A stretch of DNA of 6,411 bases. It comes from Planctomycetota bacterium. Its GTDB lineage: Bacteria; Planctomycetota; Phycisphaerae; UBA1845. Every line of letters starts with the position of its first letter. Position 1 is the first letter of the stretch. A program made the translations under genes and the position numbers. Location of the stretch: contig JADFRO010000183.1 of NCBI GenBank assembly GCA_022561255.1, positions 1 to 6,411 on the forward strand. The letters run 5' to 3'. A model generated the notes under the pieces. That model worked only from the letters and a program-made list of their open reading frames with translations. It had not been told where the DNA came from and made no database searches. Shown here in pieces: positions 1 through 6,411 of the stretch.

Positions 1-101
1 TGTCATTCACTCCCTGCGGTCGCGGTTCTGTTTGATAGCTCCCATTTGAAACGCGTTTGACTGTGCGCTTAAGCGGTTGACATTCGTCGCTCTCAATAGA
101 C

Positions 102-120
102 CCCCCCTTAGTAAGGGGGG
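102..120 (-). terminator. G/C-rich hairpin after the last gene, possible operon terminator
   Basis: Arms CCCCCCTT (102-109) and AAGGGGGG (113-120) pair perfectly around a 3-nt loop. It begins about 40 nt past the TAG stop (161-163) of the lipoprotein gene. The stem should be very stable, but on the minus strand it is followed by GGTCTATTGAG rather than a U-tract, so it is not a textbook intrinsic terminator. It may block exonucleases or aid Rho-independent release only weakly. The rest of 1-160 shows no coding signal; it holds a 10-bp palindrome CGCTTAAGCG at 66-75 and a lone TTGACA at 77-82 without a matching -10. Confidence 0.45.
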
Positions 121-160
121 AGGTAACTTTCTTCAGCGATTCACTTGATCGTTGGATGCG

Positions 161-1207
161 CTAGTCGTGGGCGTCTGTATCGCTGTGGCTGGCTCGCTGC
201 AGACGGGCGCCGGGAACGACGATTTCGGCGACGCGTGTAATTTCGGTGTTGTCTTGGCCCAAGACCGTGACGGAAACTCGGTATCGCCCGGACTTGGTGT
301 AGAGGTGTACGGGCTCAGCGACTACGGATTCGTCGCCGTCGCCGAAATTCCAGCGGAAGGTGGTTGGTGCGAAGGAGCTCTTGAGCTTGAAGTGGGTTTC
401 GAGCGGTGTTAGGCCTCCGCTGGTGAAGGCTCGAATGTGGAGCCAGGGTACGTCCCTGATGACGCGTTGAAAGAACAGGACGGAGTCCACGGCGTCGGTT
501 TTGGCGGCTGTCCCGATCGTGTTTTCGTCCACCTTGGCACCGATGGATCGCAACCACTTCACGCACGAGCGCGCGTGGCCCCCGTGAATGGCGTCGGACA
601 CGTTGTAATGGACCTGGACCGGCTGATAGCGGTCGATGCCGGACCAAGTTCCGCTGAGCGTATCATCGTCGAGTCGCGGACGCGTTAGGGCAATCGCTCG
701 AAACTGCTGCGGATTTCGAAGTCCGGTGTGGAGTGCGGTTTGTGCGCCGCGATCCCAACCGTAGATGAGAACACGGTCGTCGGAGATGTTGTGGCTGGCT
801 CGCACGTGCCTGATGGTGGCGAGAACGCGGCGTTCGTTTTCCTCAAGGGCGGCGAGGCGTGCGCCTTCTTTTTGCCGCCAGGATCGCTTGGCCCGCGTAA
901 GCTGGGGGGCGACGGCGACGAATCCGTATGTTTCGGCGAGCTGGGTCCATTCGTGGAGCTGCTTGTTGGGTGAATCGGGGAAGGTGGAGTGGCAGATCAC
1001 CATGAGCGGCCAACCTTGCCGGCGATCGTAGTTCGAGGGGCGGTATAACTGGTAGTCCCCACCGAACTCGGGCTCGATGAATGGGTGGATCGGCTCGGGC
1101 ACGTTGGGGTCGATCAGCCCGGAGCATCCGCCCAGCATGCACGTAGCGATGCATAGGTGAATTGCTCGGCGCCGTGGCAATCGGTGGGGTTCGGTTTGGA
1201 TGTGCAT
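161..1207 (-). CDS. Predicted lipoprotein: degenerate alpha/beta-hydrolase-like domain plus PKD domain
   Basis: A 348-residue protein if started at the ATG at 1207. An in-frame ATG at 1246 would add 13 residues and overlap pheT by 20 nt. I prefer 1207 because it leaves a normal signal peptide: an Arg-rich n-region (RLPRRR), a short hydrophobic stretch and a lipobox LGGC with the lipidated Cys at residue 28. Neither start has a clear ribosome binding site. Residues about 49-252 resemble the esterase/PHB-depolymerase-like alpha/beta-hydrolase fold (the stretch YQLYRPSNYD, then PLMVICHS, then the elbow YGWDRGAQTA). The elbow reads G-W-D-R-G at residues 150-154, with Asp152 where Ser normally sits, and no His is found in the C-terminal stretch before FFQRV where the catalytic His is expected. 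Residues about 256-332 form a PKD domain with the hallmark WNFGDG at 286-291. Predicted to be membrane-anchored and extracytoplasmic. The substrate is unknown, and it may bind rather than hydrolyse. It closes the pheST operon. Confidence 0.85.
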   Translation of the reverse strand: MHIQTEPHRLPRRRAIHLCIATCMLGGCSGLIDPNVPEPIHPFIEPEFGGDYQLYRPSNYDRRQGWPLMVICHSTFPDSPNKQLHEWTQLAETYGFVAVAPQLTRAKRSWRQKEGARLAALEENERRVLATIRHVRASHNISDDRVLIYGWDRGAQTALHTGLRNPQQFRAIALTRPRLDDDTLSGTWSGIDRYQPVQVHYNVSDAIHGGHARSCVKWLRSIGAKVDENTIGTAAKTDAVDSVLFFQRVIRDVPWLHIRAFTSGGLTPLETHFKLKSSFAPTTFRWNFGDGDESVVAEPVHLYTKSGRYRVSVTVLGQDNTEITRVAEIVVPGARLQRASHSDTDAHD

Positions 1208-1226
1208 GGTGCGTAACGATCCGTGG

Positions 1227-3638
1227 TCAGGCGGAACGGATTTCATAACCGCAGTCGGTTATGTGTTTCTCGAACGCGTTTCGGAACGCGTCGGCGTCAT
1301 CATCGACGAGTGTTCGCTGGGCACTGCCCAGAATCGTCCTGAAGGTCAGGCTTCGCCGGTCGCCGTCGATGGCTTTGCCCTCGTAGCTGGTCACGAAGCG
1401 GATTTGCTGTAAGAGGTCATGGTTAAACTCGCCCAATCGGGTGACCACCTTGTCGAAGCGCGCCGAACGCGGCACGAGGATGGAAAAGTCCATCTCCACC
1501 AGCGGATGAGCCGGGATCGTTCCGAGCGCTTCGGTCACCGGCGTTAGAGCGGCGAGGTTGCTAAGCCACAACTCCGCCCAACAGATGCCCCAGGCGGTTA
1601 GGTGCTCATCCATTTTTCGGCGCACGGGCAGATCGACCACGCTGATCCGCCCGGCTGAGGTTTGATCGATGAAGACGTCGGCGGTTCGCTGAGGATGTTG
1701 CCACGGGTGTGCTGGATGGGCGCCGGTTTCGACGAAGCGCGTGGGACGCCCAAACTGACACCACGCCCACTCGGAGATCGCACCGCGCAATCGAGCGCCG
1801 AGTTCGTCTTCGGTTCGCTTGCCGCGCTGGGCGAGTAGAAGGGCTACGTGGCGATATTCGTGATCCGCTTCGCCTTTGCTTTCGGGTGTAAAGACGCTGC
1901 CCAGTTCGATCATCGCCAACGCGGGGAATTGAAAACGGTTGCGAACGACGGCGGAGAGCACGCCGGGCATTAGCGTGCGCCTAAGTTGGTGCAGCCCCTC
2001 GGCGGACGGGTTCACCAACTCGATGCAACGCTCCGCGCCGGCGCCGAGTTGCTTCAGCCAGCGCGCGTCGTGCCACAGGTAACCGTGAATCTCGTTGAAG
2101 ACGTGCGCCGTTGTGAAGTAGGCGAGCGTTTTTTGTTCGAGCTCGTGAAGTTCATTACATGGTAGCTGTCGCACCGAGACGCGCGGCATTTCGGCTGCGA
2201 TCGTGTCGTAACCCATGCAGCGGGCGAGCTCCTCGATGACGTCGGCCTCGATCGATACGTCGCCGGTGGCGCGGAACGAGGGGACGCCGACGCTCCACAA
2301 GTTCTCGTTGTCTTGGACGGTGAAGCCCAGCGGGCCCAGCAGTTCCCGGGCTTTCTCGCAGGACACGGATCGACCAACGGTCCTCGTAACGTGCTCGGGA
2401 TTGACGTCGACGGTTGTTGGTTTTCGCGGATCGGGGTAGCTGTCGGACAAACGGCCTGTTATTTTCAAGTCGGGATAGATCGCCCGAGCGAGTTCGATGA
2501 ATCGCTGTAGAGCCAGGACGGTGTGGGCGGGGTCGAGAGATTTCTCGAACCGCGCGCTGGCGTCGGATCGCAGGGCGAGTCTGTGAGCCGTGCGGCGTAT
2601 GGTTGTCGGCTCGAAGTTCGCGGACTCGAGCAGCAGTGACGAGGTGCGCTCGGCAACTTCCGTTTCCAGCCCGCCCATAACGCCGGCGAGCGCGACGCTT
2701 CGCCCGCTGGACTGGATCATCAGGTCGCCTGAGGTCAGTGTGCGCTCGACGCCGTCGAGCGTGCGGAAGCTTTCACCTTTTTTCGCCCAATCGACTTCGA
2801 TGCGCTCGACCTTTGCGGCGTCGAAGGCGTGCATGGGTTGTCCGAGGTCCGCCATGACGTAGTTGGTCAGATCGACGAGGCCGCTGATGGGTCGCAGACC
2901 GACGTGACCGAGTCGCAATTGCATCCAGAGCGGCGCGGGCTTTGTCGGTACGCCTGCAACGGCAAGAGCGGTGTATCGAGGGCAAGCGGCGGCGTCGGCG
3001 ATCGTGATGGGAATATCGGGTAACGCTTTGTCGCGTAGTTTTTCGATCGCGGCTACCGGGTAGGGTTTGAGCGGGGCGCCGACGATTGCGGCGATCTCGC
3101 GGGCGATGCCGTAGTGGCCCCAAAGGTCGGGGCGGTGGGTGATCGATTTATTGTCGACCTCGATGACCCAATCGTCGAAGAGCTCAGCGGGTAGCGGCTC
3201 ACCGGGTTTGAATTCGTCACTCAGAAAGATCGCTTCTTGGATGGCGGCTGCGATGCCGATCGCTTCGCCCGGAAGGATCATGCCGACACTCTCCGTACCG
3301 GCGACCTGAGCGGTGGTGATTTTCCCCAGGCTGGCGAGGGATGATCCAACCGGGGCGTAGACGACGCTCGCACCGACGGGCAACGAGGGGGCAGCCGATA
3401 CGGTTTGGATGGTACGTTTTCCACCGACGTTGAGCGTGACGACGCGGCGGTTGGGTGGGTCGGTGAGCGCATCGACTTTGTCGATACGCGCGGCTATGAG
3501 GCCACGGGCGCTTACTTCGATGTGCACTACGCCGTCGACTTCGGCGGTGATGCGGGTGAAGCGCTCCGCCAGCGCCTTCGGGTCGAGATCACCCGGAAGA
3601 TCAACGAAGTCACGAATCCAATTAAGTGAGATGAGCAT
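1227..3638 (-). CDS. pheT: Phenylalanyl-tRNA synthetase beta subunit
   Basis: Beta chain of the cytoplasmic (alpha-beta)2 enzyme that charges tRNA-Phe; it binds tRNA and edits mischarged Tyr-tRNA-Phe. The 803 residues match the usual bacterial length of about 800. In order: the typical start MLISLNWIRDFVDL; an EMAP-like OB-fold tRNA-binding domain at about 39-150; the segment NKSITHRPDLWGHYGIARE at 163-181; the B3/B4 editing domain at about 210-390; B5 at about 404-485; the synthetase-like core at about 495-700; and the C-terminal anticodon-binding FDX-ACB domain at about 710-800. By alignment from memory with E. coli, the editing-site residues H265, E334, T354 and A356 correspond to His270, Glu338, Ser358 and Ala360, so the site looks intact with a conservative Thr-to-Ser change. 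The chosen ATG gives the family-typical N-terminus. No strong Shine-Dalgarno precedes it. It starts 51 nt after pheS, so the two are almost surely co-transcribed. Confidence 0.98.
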   Translation of the reverse strand: MLISLNWIRDFVDLPGDLDPKALAERFTRITAEVDGVVHIEVSARGLIAARIDKVDALTDPPNRRVVTLNVGGKRTIQTVSAAPSLPVGASVVYAPVGSSLASLGKITTAQVAGTESVGMILPGEAIGIAAAIQEAIFLSDEFKPGEPLPAELFDDWVIEVDNKSITHRPDLWGHYGIAREIAAIVGAPLKPYPVAAIEKLRDKALPDIPITIADAAACPRYTALAVAGVPTKPAPLWMQLRLGHVGLRPISGLVDLTNYVMADLGQPMHAFDAAKVERIEVDWAKKGESFRTLDGVERTLTSGDLMIQSSGRSVALAGVMGGLETEVAERTSSLLLESANFEPTTIRRTAHRLALRSDASARFEKSLDPAHTVLALQRFIELARAIYPDLKITGRLSDSYPDPRKPTTVDVNPEHVTRTVGRSVSCEKARELLGPLGFTVQDNENLWSVGVPSFRATGDVSIEADVIEELARCMGYDTIAAEMPRVSVRQLPCNELHELEQKTLAYFTTAHVFNEIHGYLWHDARWLKQLGAGAERCIELVNPSAEGLHQLRRTLMPGVLSAVVRNRFQFPALAMIELGSVFTPESKGEADHEYRHVALLLAQRGKRTEDELGARLRGAISEWAWCQFGRPTRFVETGAHPAHPWQHPQRTADVFIDQTSAGRISVVDLPVRRKMDEHLTAWGICWAELWLSNLAALTPVTEALGTIPAHPLVEMDFSILVPRSARFDKVVTRLGEFNHDLLQQIRFVTSYEGKAIDGDRRSLTFRTILGSAQRTLVDDDADAFRNAFEKHITDCGYEIRSA

Positions 3639-3689
3639 GAGCGATCGAGTCTTTGGGGTTCATCCTTGACGACACGTGGCAGCACACAG

Positions 3690-4775
3690 TTACGCCGGCG
3701 TTTTCCGTCGCGACCAAACGATCGGTCCGCCGATTCGGGTGGGGGACGTGATCGGCCGCAGGTCTCCACTGTTTAGAACACGAATGTCTTTAATTCCGTA
3801 CTTCATCATGGCGAGTCGGGTTAGACCCAGACCGAAGGCGAAGCCGGTGTACTTGTCCGTGTCGATGTTACCCGCCTCCAGGACTTTCGGATGCACCATG
3901 CCCGCTGGGAGAATCTCGATCCAGCCGGAGTGTTTGCACGTCGGACAGCCGGAGCCCTCGCAGATGGCGCAGTTCATGTCGATCTCAATACCGGGCTCGA
4001 CGAAAGGAAAATAGCCCGGCCTTACGCGGAGCTCGACGTCGCGGTTCATCACCTCGGTGAGGAGCGTCTTGGCTAGAGCGATCAGGTTGCCCAGGGAGAT
4101 GTCCCGATCGATGAGCAGTCCCTCGACTTGATGGAACGTGTTTTCATGGGAGGCGTCGAGGGTTTCGTATCGAAAACATCGGCCGGGAACGATGACGCGG
4201 AGCGGCGCTCCGAACTTGAGCATGGAACGATGCTGAACGGGAGATGTGTGCGTTCGCAGTACCTTACCGTTGTCGAGCCAGAACGTGTCGTGCATGTCCC
4301 GCGCCGGGTGAGAGGCGGGGATGTTGAGGGCTTCGAAGTTGTTGTGCTCGGTCTCCATTTCCGGGCCCGCTTCGACGGTAAAGCCGAGGCGCTCGAAAAG
4401 GCGCTCGACCTCCCACTGAACGGCTGTGACGGGGTGGACCGAGCCGAGCGGTCTGGGTTGACCGGGCAGTGTCGGGTCGAAATCGCCCGCCAAGGCGTTA
4501 GCGGCCGTGACCTGGTCGGATTGGATTTGAGTGAGTCGCTCGTCGAGCGATGCCTTGATGAGCGTCTTGGCCCGGTTGACGCTCTTTCCGACCTGCCCTC
4601 TTTGATCGGGCGGATAGTCCTTGACACCGGTGATGAGTGAGCCGAGCGACCCCTTTTTGCCCAGGACGCTCGTTTCGAGGGATCGAACGGCGTCGACGTT
4701 GTTGATGTCGGTAAGCGCAGCGGCGACCTCAGCCTGGATTTCGGTGATGCGCTGATTGAGCTGATCGAGGTTCAT
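3690..4775 (-). CDS. pheS: Phenylalanyl-tRNA synthetase alpha subunit
   Basis: Catalytic alpha chain, a class II synthetase that activates Phe with ATP and transfers it to tRNA-Phe; partner of PheT. It has 361 residues, slightly longer than the common 325-350. An N-terminal coiled-coil tRNA-binding arm spans about 1-90 (motif LGKKGSL at 38-44). Motif 1 lies around 114-160 (HPVTAVQWEVERLFERLGF). Motif 2 lies at about 193-223, containing the FRYE loop at 201-204 and FHQVEG at 214-219. Motif 3 is GLGLTR at 315-320. Four cysteines at 269, 272, 277 and 280, followed by SGWIEI, form the zinc-ribbon-like loop known in many bacterial PheS proteins, for example those of Firmicutes. The C-terminus is odd: after DLR (residue 340) the usual short FLRQF-like end is replaced by about 21 unrelated residues ending at TAA. 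A weak AGGG lies about 10 nt before the ATG. The gene lies 124 nt downstream of fic and 51 nt upstream of pheT. Confidence 0.98.
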   Translation of the reverse strand: MNLDQLNQRITEIQAEVAAALTDINNVDAVRSLETSVLGKKGSLGSLITGVKDYPPDQRGQVGKSVNRAKTLIKASLDERLTQIQSDQVTAANALAGDFDPTLPGQPRPLGSVHPVTAVQWEVERLFERLGFTVEAGPEMETEHNNFEALNIPASHPARDMHDTFWLDNGKVLRTHTSPVQHRSMLKFGAPLRVIVPGRCFRYETLDASHENTFHQVEGLLIDRDISLGNLIALAKTLLTEVMNRDVELRVRPGYFPFVEPGIEIDMNCAICEGSGCPTCKHSGWIEILPAGMVHPKVLEAGNIDTDKYTGFAFGLGLTRLAMMKYGIKDIRVLNSGDLRPITSPTRIGGPIVWSRRKTPA

Positions 4776-4866
4776 CTCAGCTACCCTGTGAAAGCCCTCA
4801 GAACGAACAGAACACCCACCTCGCGCGCTGTCGACAAGTTAAGTTGCCCACGCCAACCGTGCAAGA

Positions 4867-4879
4867 GCCCTCGCAGGGC
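4867..4879. other. Small hairpin in the fic-pheS gap
   Basis: GCCCT (4867-4871) and AGGGC (4875-4879) form a 5-bp stem with a 3-nt loop, about 20 nt past the fic stop. It is not followed by a U-tract on the minus strand. It could reduce read-through from fic into pheS but is too small to call a terminator. The rest of 4776-4899 shows no convincing pheST promoter, leader peptide or T-box. Confidence 0.25.
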
Positions 4880-4899
4880 GGATCCCGGACAGAACGGTA

Positions 4900-6261
4900 T
4901 CATCGCAAGCCGACCGAGCTTGGGGCGCCCGCGTCTCTCATTTTGAGACGATCGCCGAGATCGGCAGGGGAAACGAATTCGTATTCGCGTCCGACCTTCG
5001 TAGATTCGAGGAACTTGCGTTCGACGAGGTTCAGCAAATCGACACGCGCAGTTTGGTACACGACGCCGTGGCTCTTGCGATGCGACTCGATCGAATAGCA
5101 GTGGTGCGGATGTCGCAGAGCGTGGCTGATGATCGCTTGCTGACGGTGGTTCAATGACGCGATCGCCACCGATCTTCGCTCAAGGTCTCGGATCTCCTTG
5201 GTCTTGTGCTCCACGTACTTGTAGACGGTGTCCATTGCACGTCGGATGGTTTCAAGTTGATGGATCAGAAAATAGGTGAGGTCGTTTTCGTCCGTCTCGG
5301 TATACAGGAACGCCCGCTCATACTTGCTTGGTGCTTTTCGGATGATCTCGGATATCGAGATGAACTCGCAAAACCAATATCCGTAGTGCAGCATCGACCA
5401 GTAAAAGAGTGCACGGGCGGTCCTTCCGTTGCCGTCAACGAAAGGATGATCGTAGCCGAGCCAGAAATGGAGCACGATCGATCGAACAACCGGATGAACG
5501 AACGGTTCGGGCGACTTTGCGTTCGCAAACTCGCTCATTGCTTCGAGTCTGGCGGGTAGCTCGCCGGCGGGCGGAGGGCGATGAAAGACGTTTCCGTAGT
5601 CGTCTTCAACCGCAATGGATCTTTCCCTGCTTCTTAAGCGCCCGGCGTCAGCCGGATCGTCAAGCGTGTCGGTTGTGACTATGCGATGCAGATGGCAAAC
5701 AAGCTCGGGCGACAACGGCTGCTCGCGAATTTTTCCGATTTCCTGCATCGTGAGAAAATTGTTGAGGATCATCTGTTCGTGCAGGTTACGCGGGGGCCGG
5801 CCGACGCGAAGCATTTCCTTTGCCACAAGGCGGGTCGTCGCGGCGCCCTCCAATTGGCTTGAAGTAATCGCTTCCTCGATGAGGGACCGTAGCAGATAGC
5901 GATTCTTGAAGTCGGGGTTGGTCAACGGGTCCGGCGCTCCGATCGACCCCCCGCCGCGCAAGTCAATGTCGTGGAGGTACTCTGGGATCGGATCGTGGAG
6001 TGTGAAGGAAAACGGGCGTTGTTCTTTGTCGCAAAGAGGGATCGCGCGGAACGAGGGGAAGCGTCGCATCTTGAGCCCCAACCACCACTCGCGATGAGTA
6101 AGTCCGTTCGGCGGAGCGAGATGACGGAGCTTGTCCCAGTGCAAGTATTTTTTCGGCTCGGGGGCGAGCCGTTCAATCTCAAGCAGAAACTCGGCACCTT
6201 TGTCCCGTGCTACGTCGTTCAATAGCTCGGCGGTTTTCGGCGGTGTTCGTGGGATTCTCAT
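4900..6261 (-). CDS. Fic family protein, predicted AMP-transferase (class II, self-inhibited)
   Basis: A 453-residue protein of the long COG3177-type Fic family, predicted to transfer AMP (or a related nucleotide group) from ATP to a hydroxyl side chain of a target protein; the target is unknown. Residues about 1-125 are a family-typical N-terminal region (HWDKLRHLAPPNGLTHREWW at 41-60). The inhibitory helix motif SSQLEG is at 134-139, with Glu138 as the expected inhibitory Glu; because it precedes the Fic core this is a class II arrangement. The Fic core spans about 185-340. Its catalytic motif HPFVDGNGRTAR at 272-283 is complete, including His272, Asp276, Asn278 and both Arg. Residues about 365-435 look like a winged-helix or HTH domain, which could bind DNA. 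No signal peptide is visible, so it is probably cytoplasmic. No antitoxin gene is adjacent, consistent with built-in inhibition. The start at 6261 gives the usual N-terminus, with only an A-rich stretch upstream as a weak ribosome site. Confidence 0.93.
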   Translation of the reverse strand: MRIPRTPPKTAELLNDVARDKGAEFLLEIERLAPEPKKYLHWDKLRHLAPPNGLTHREWWLGLKMRRFPSFRAIPLCDKEQRPFSFTLHDPIPEYLHDIDLRGGGSIGAPDPLTNPDFKNRYLLRSLIEEAITSSQLEGAATTRLVAKEMLRVGRPPRNLHEQMILNNFLTMQEIGKIREQPLSPELVCHLHRIVTTDTLDDPADAGRLRSRERSIAVEDDYGNVFHRPPPAGELPARLEAMSEFANAKSPEPFVHPVVRSIVLHFWLGYDHPFVDGNGRTARALFYWSMLHYGYWFCEFISISEIIRKAPSKYERAFLYTETDENDLTYFLIHQLETIRRAMDTVYKYVEHKTKEIRDLERRSVAIASLNHRQQAIISHALRHPHHCYSIESHRKSHGVVYQTARVDLLNLVERKFLESTKVGREYEFVSPADLGDRLKMRDAGAPSSVGLR

Positions 6262-6296
6262 CTTTTTCTGCTGAGCATGTGCCCAGAATGCGACAA

Positions 6297-6323
6297 TATA
6301 CTAATTGTTGCAATTTTAGTATA
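6297..6323. repeat. Imperfect inverted repeat upstream of fic, operator-like
   Basis: The left arm TATACTAATTG (6297-6307) has reverse complement CAATTAGTATA; the right arm is CAATTTTAGTATA (6311-6323), identical apart from two extra T. The outer 8 bp, TATACTAA and TTAGTATA, are perfect. It lies about 35-60 nt upstream of the fic start and overlaps the candidate -10 and start of transcription. It could be a dimeric repressor site or a leader hairpin. Confidence 0.5.
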
Positions 6324-6347
6324 ACACAAACACACCCAAATATACAA
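6318..6347 (-). promoter_or_regulatory. Candidate fic promoter with extended -10
   Basis: On the minus strand TGTTATACT (6326-6318) matches an extended -10 (TGn followed by a hexamer 5/6 identical to TATAAT). A poor -35 candidate TTGTAT (6347-6342) lies 18 nt further upstream, as tolerated by extended -10 promoters. The predicted start of transcription, near 6311, would give a leader of roughly 50 nt before the fic ATG at 6261. The -10 coincides with one arm of the inverted repeat at 6297-6323, so a protein bound there would block it. This is inferred from the sequence only. Confidence 0.4.
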
Positions 6348-6359
6348 AGAATTCTAGAA

Positions 6360-6380
6360 AATTAGTATTAAATTAGTATA
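6360..6380. repeat. Tandem direct repeat AATTAGTAT(T/A), 11-nt period
   Basis: AATTAGTATT (6360-6369) is followed by AATTAGTATA (6371-6380), an 11-nt spacing close to one helical turn. These are the same motif as the arms of the inverted repeat at 6297-6323, giving four related copies in about 85 bp. One-turn phasing would place bound proteins on the same DNA face, as expected of an operator. Low complexity (A+T) makes chance similarity possible. Confidence 0.5.
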
Positions 6381-6382
6381 AT
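6377..6382 (+). promoter_or_regulatory. Possible rightward -10 TATAAT
   Basis: A perfect TATAAT at 6377-6382 points away from fic, toward the right window edge. No good -35 is seen 16-19 nt upstream. It overlaps the last copy of the TTAGTATA motif. It may serve a divergent gene lying outside the window, or it may simply reflect the A+T richness of the island. Confidence 0.2.
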
Positions 6383-6411
6383 GGCGGCGACACATTTGAG
6401 CGCAATATGTG

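Noticed and set aside
1..14. Minus-strand GGGAG followed by ATG at 6-4, considered as the start of a next gene
   Set aside because: Only two codons lie inside the window and the spacing of 3 nt is short for a ribosome site; it cannot be supported.
77..82. Perfect TTGACA, considered as a rightward -35
   Set aside because: The expected -10 position falls in the C-run at 100-105, and what follows on the plus strand is antisense to the lipoprotein gene.
152..412. Plus-strand open frame of 86 codons opposite the PKD region
   Set aside because: It lies fully within the minus-strand lipoprotein gene, whose frame has recognisable domains; the plus-strand translation resembles no known family.
3622..3663. 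13-codon minus-strand frame (ATG at 3663) overlapping the pheT start out of frame, considered as a leader peptide or coupling ORF
   Set aside because: It has no Phe codons and no properly spaced ribosome site, and no attenuator-like hairpins are seen; it is most simply chance.
4128..4640. 170-codon plus-strand open frame opposite pheS
   Set aside because: It is antisense to the conserved class II core of PheS; long antisense frames are common in G+C-rich genes and the translation shows no family motifs.
4776..4899. Possible pheST promoter (TTGTCG then TGTTCT on the minus strand) or T-box/leader attenuator
   Set aside because: The -10 candidate matches only 3 of 6 bases, and no T-box, specifier loop or Phe-rich leader peptide can be seen in 124 nt.

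Overview
The window is a bacterial chromosomal segment in which all four recognisable genes lie on the minus strand. Read in transcription order (right to left) they are a Fic-domain protein (6261-4900), pheS (4775-3690), pheT (3638-1227) and a predicted lipoprotein with an alpha/beta-hydrolase-like domain followed by a PKD domain (1207-161). The coding part is fairly G+C rich. The start codons lack strong Shine-Dalgarno sequences. The PheT variant and the PKD-bearing lipoprotein are reminiscent of Planctomycetota, perhaps a Phycisphaerae-like lineage. That placement is an impression from family resemblance, not a proof.

Layout. Positions 1-160 are a short non-coding flank with a very G/C-rich hairpin (102-120) about 40 nt past the last stop codon, the likely 3' end of the operon. 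pheS and pheT are 51 nt apart. The lipoprotein gene begins 19 nt after the pheT stop, or overlaps it by 20 nt if the upstream ATG is used, so pheS-pheT-lipoprotein is probably one transcript. A 124-nt gap separates fic from pheS and holds only a weak hairpin. No T-box, leader peptide or convincing promoter was seen there. The right edge (about 6294-6382) is a sharp A+T-rich island (roughly 21% G+C by hand count) carrying four copies of a TTAGTATA-type motif, an extended -10 element facing fic, and a perfect TATAAT facing rightward. It looks like a regulatory region.

How the genes relate. PheS and PheT together form the heterotetrameric phenylalanyl-tRNA synthetase, an essential housekeeping enzyme. 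The Fic protein is a predicted AMP-transferase with an intact active site, its own inhibitory helix and a C-terminal winged-helix-like region. Nothing in the sequence links it to PheST beyond adjacency. The lipoprotein is the most unusual coding sequence: the position expected for its catalytic Ser is an Asp and no catalytic His is evident, so it may be a non-catalytic binding protein on the cell surface. I found no strong evidence of a wholly new system. The best leads are the symmetric repeats at the fic promoter and the degenerate hydrolase-PKD lipoprotein co-transcribed with pheST.
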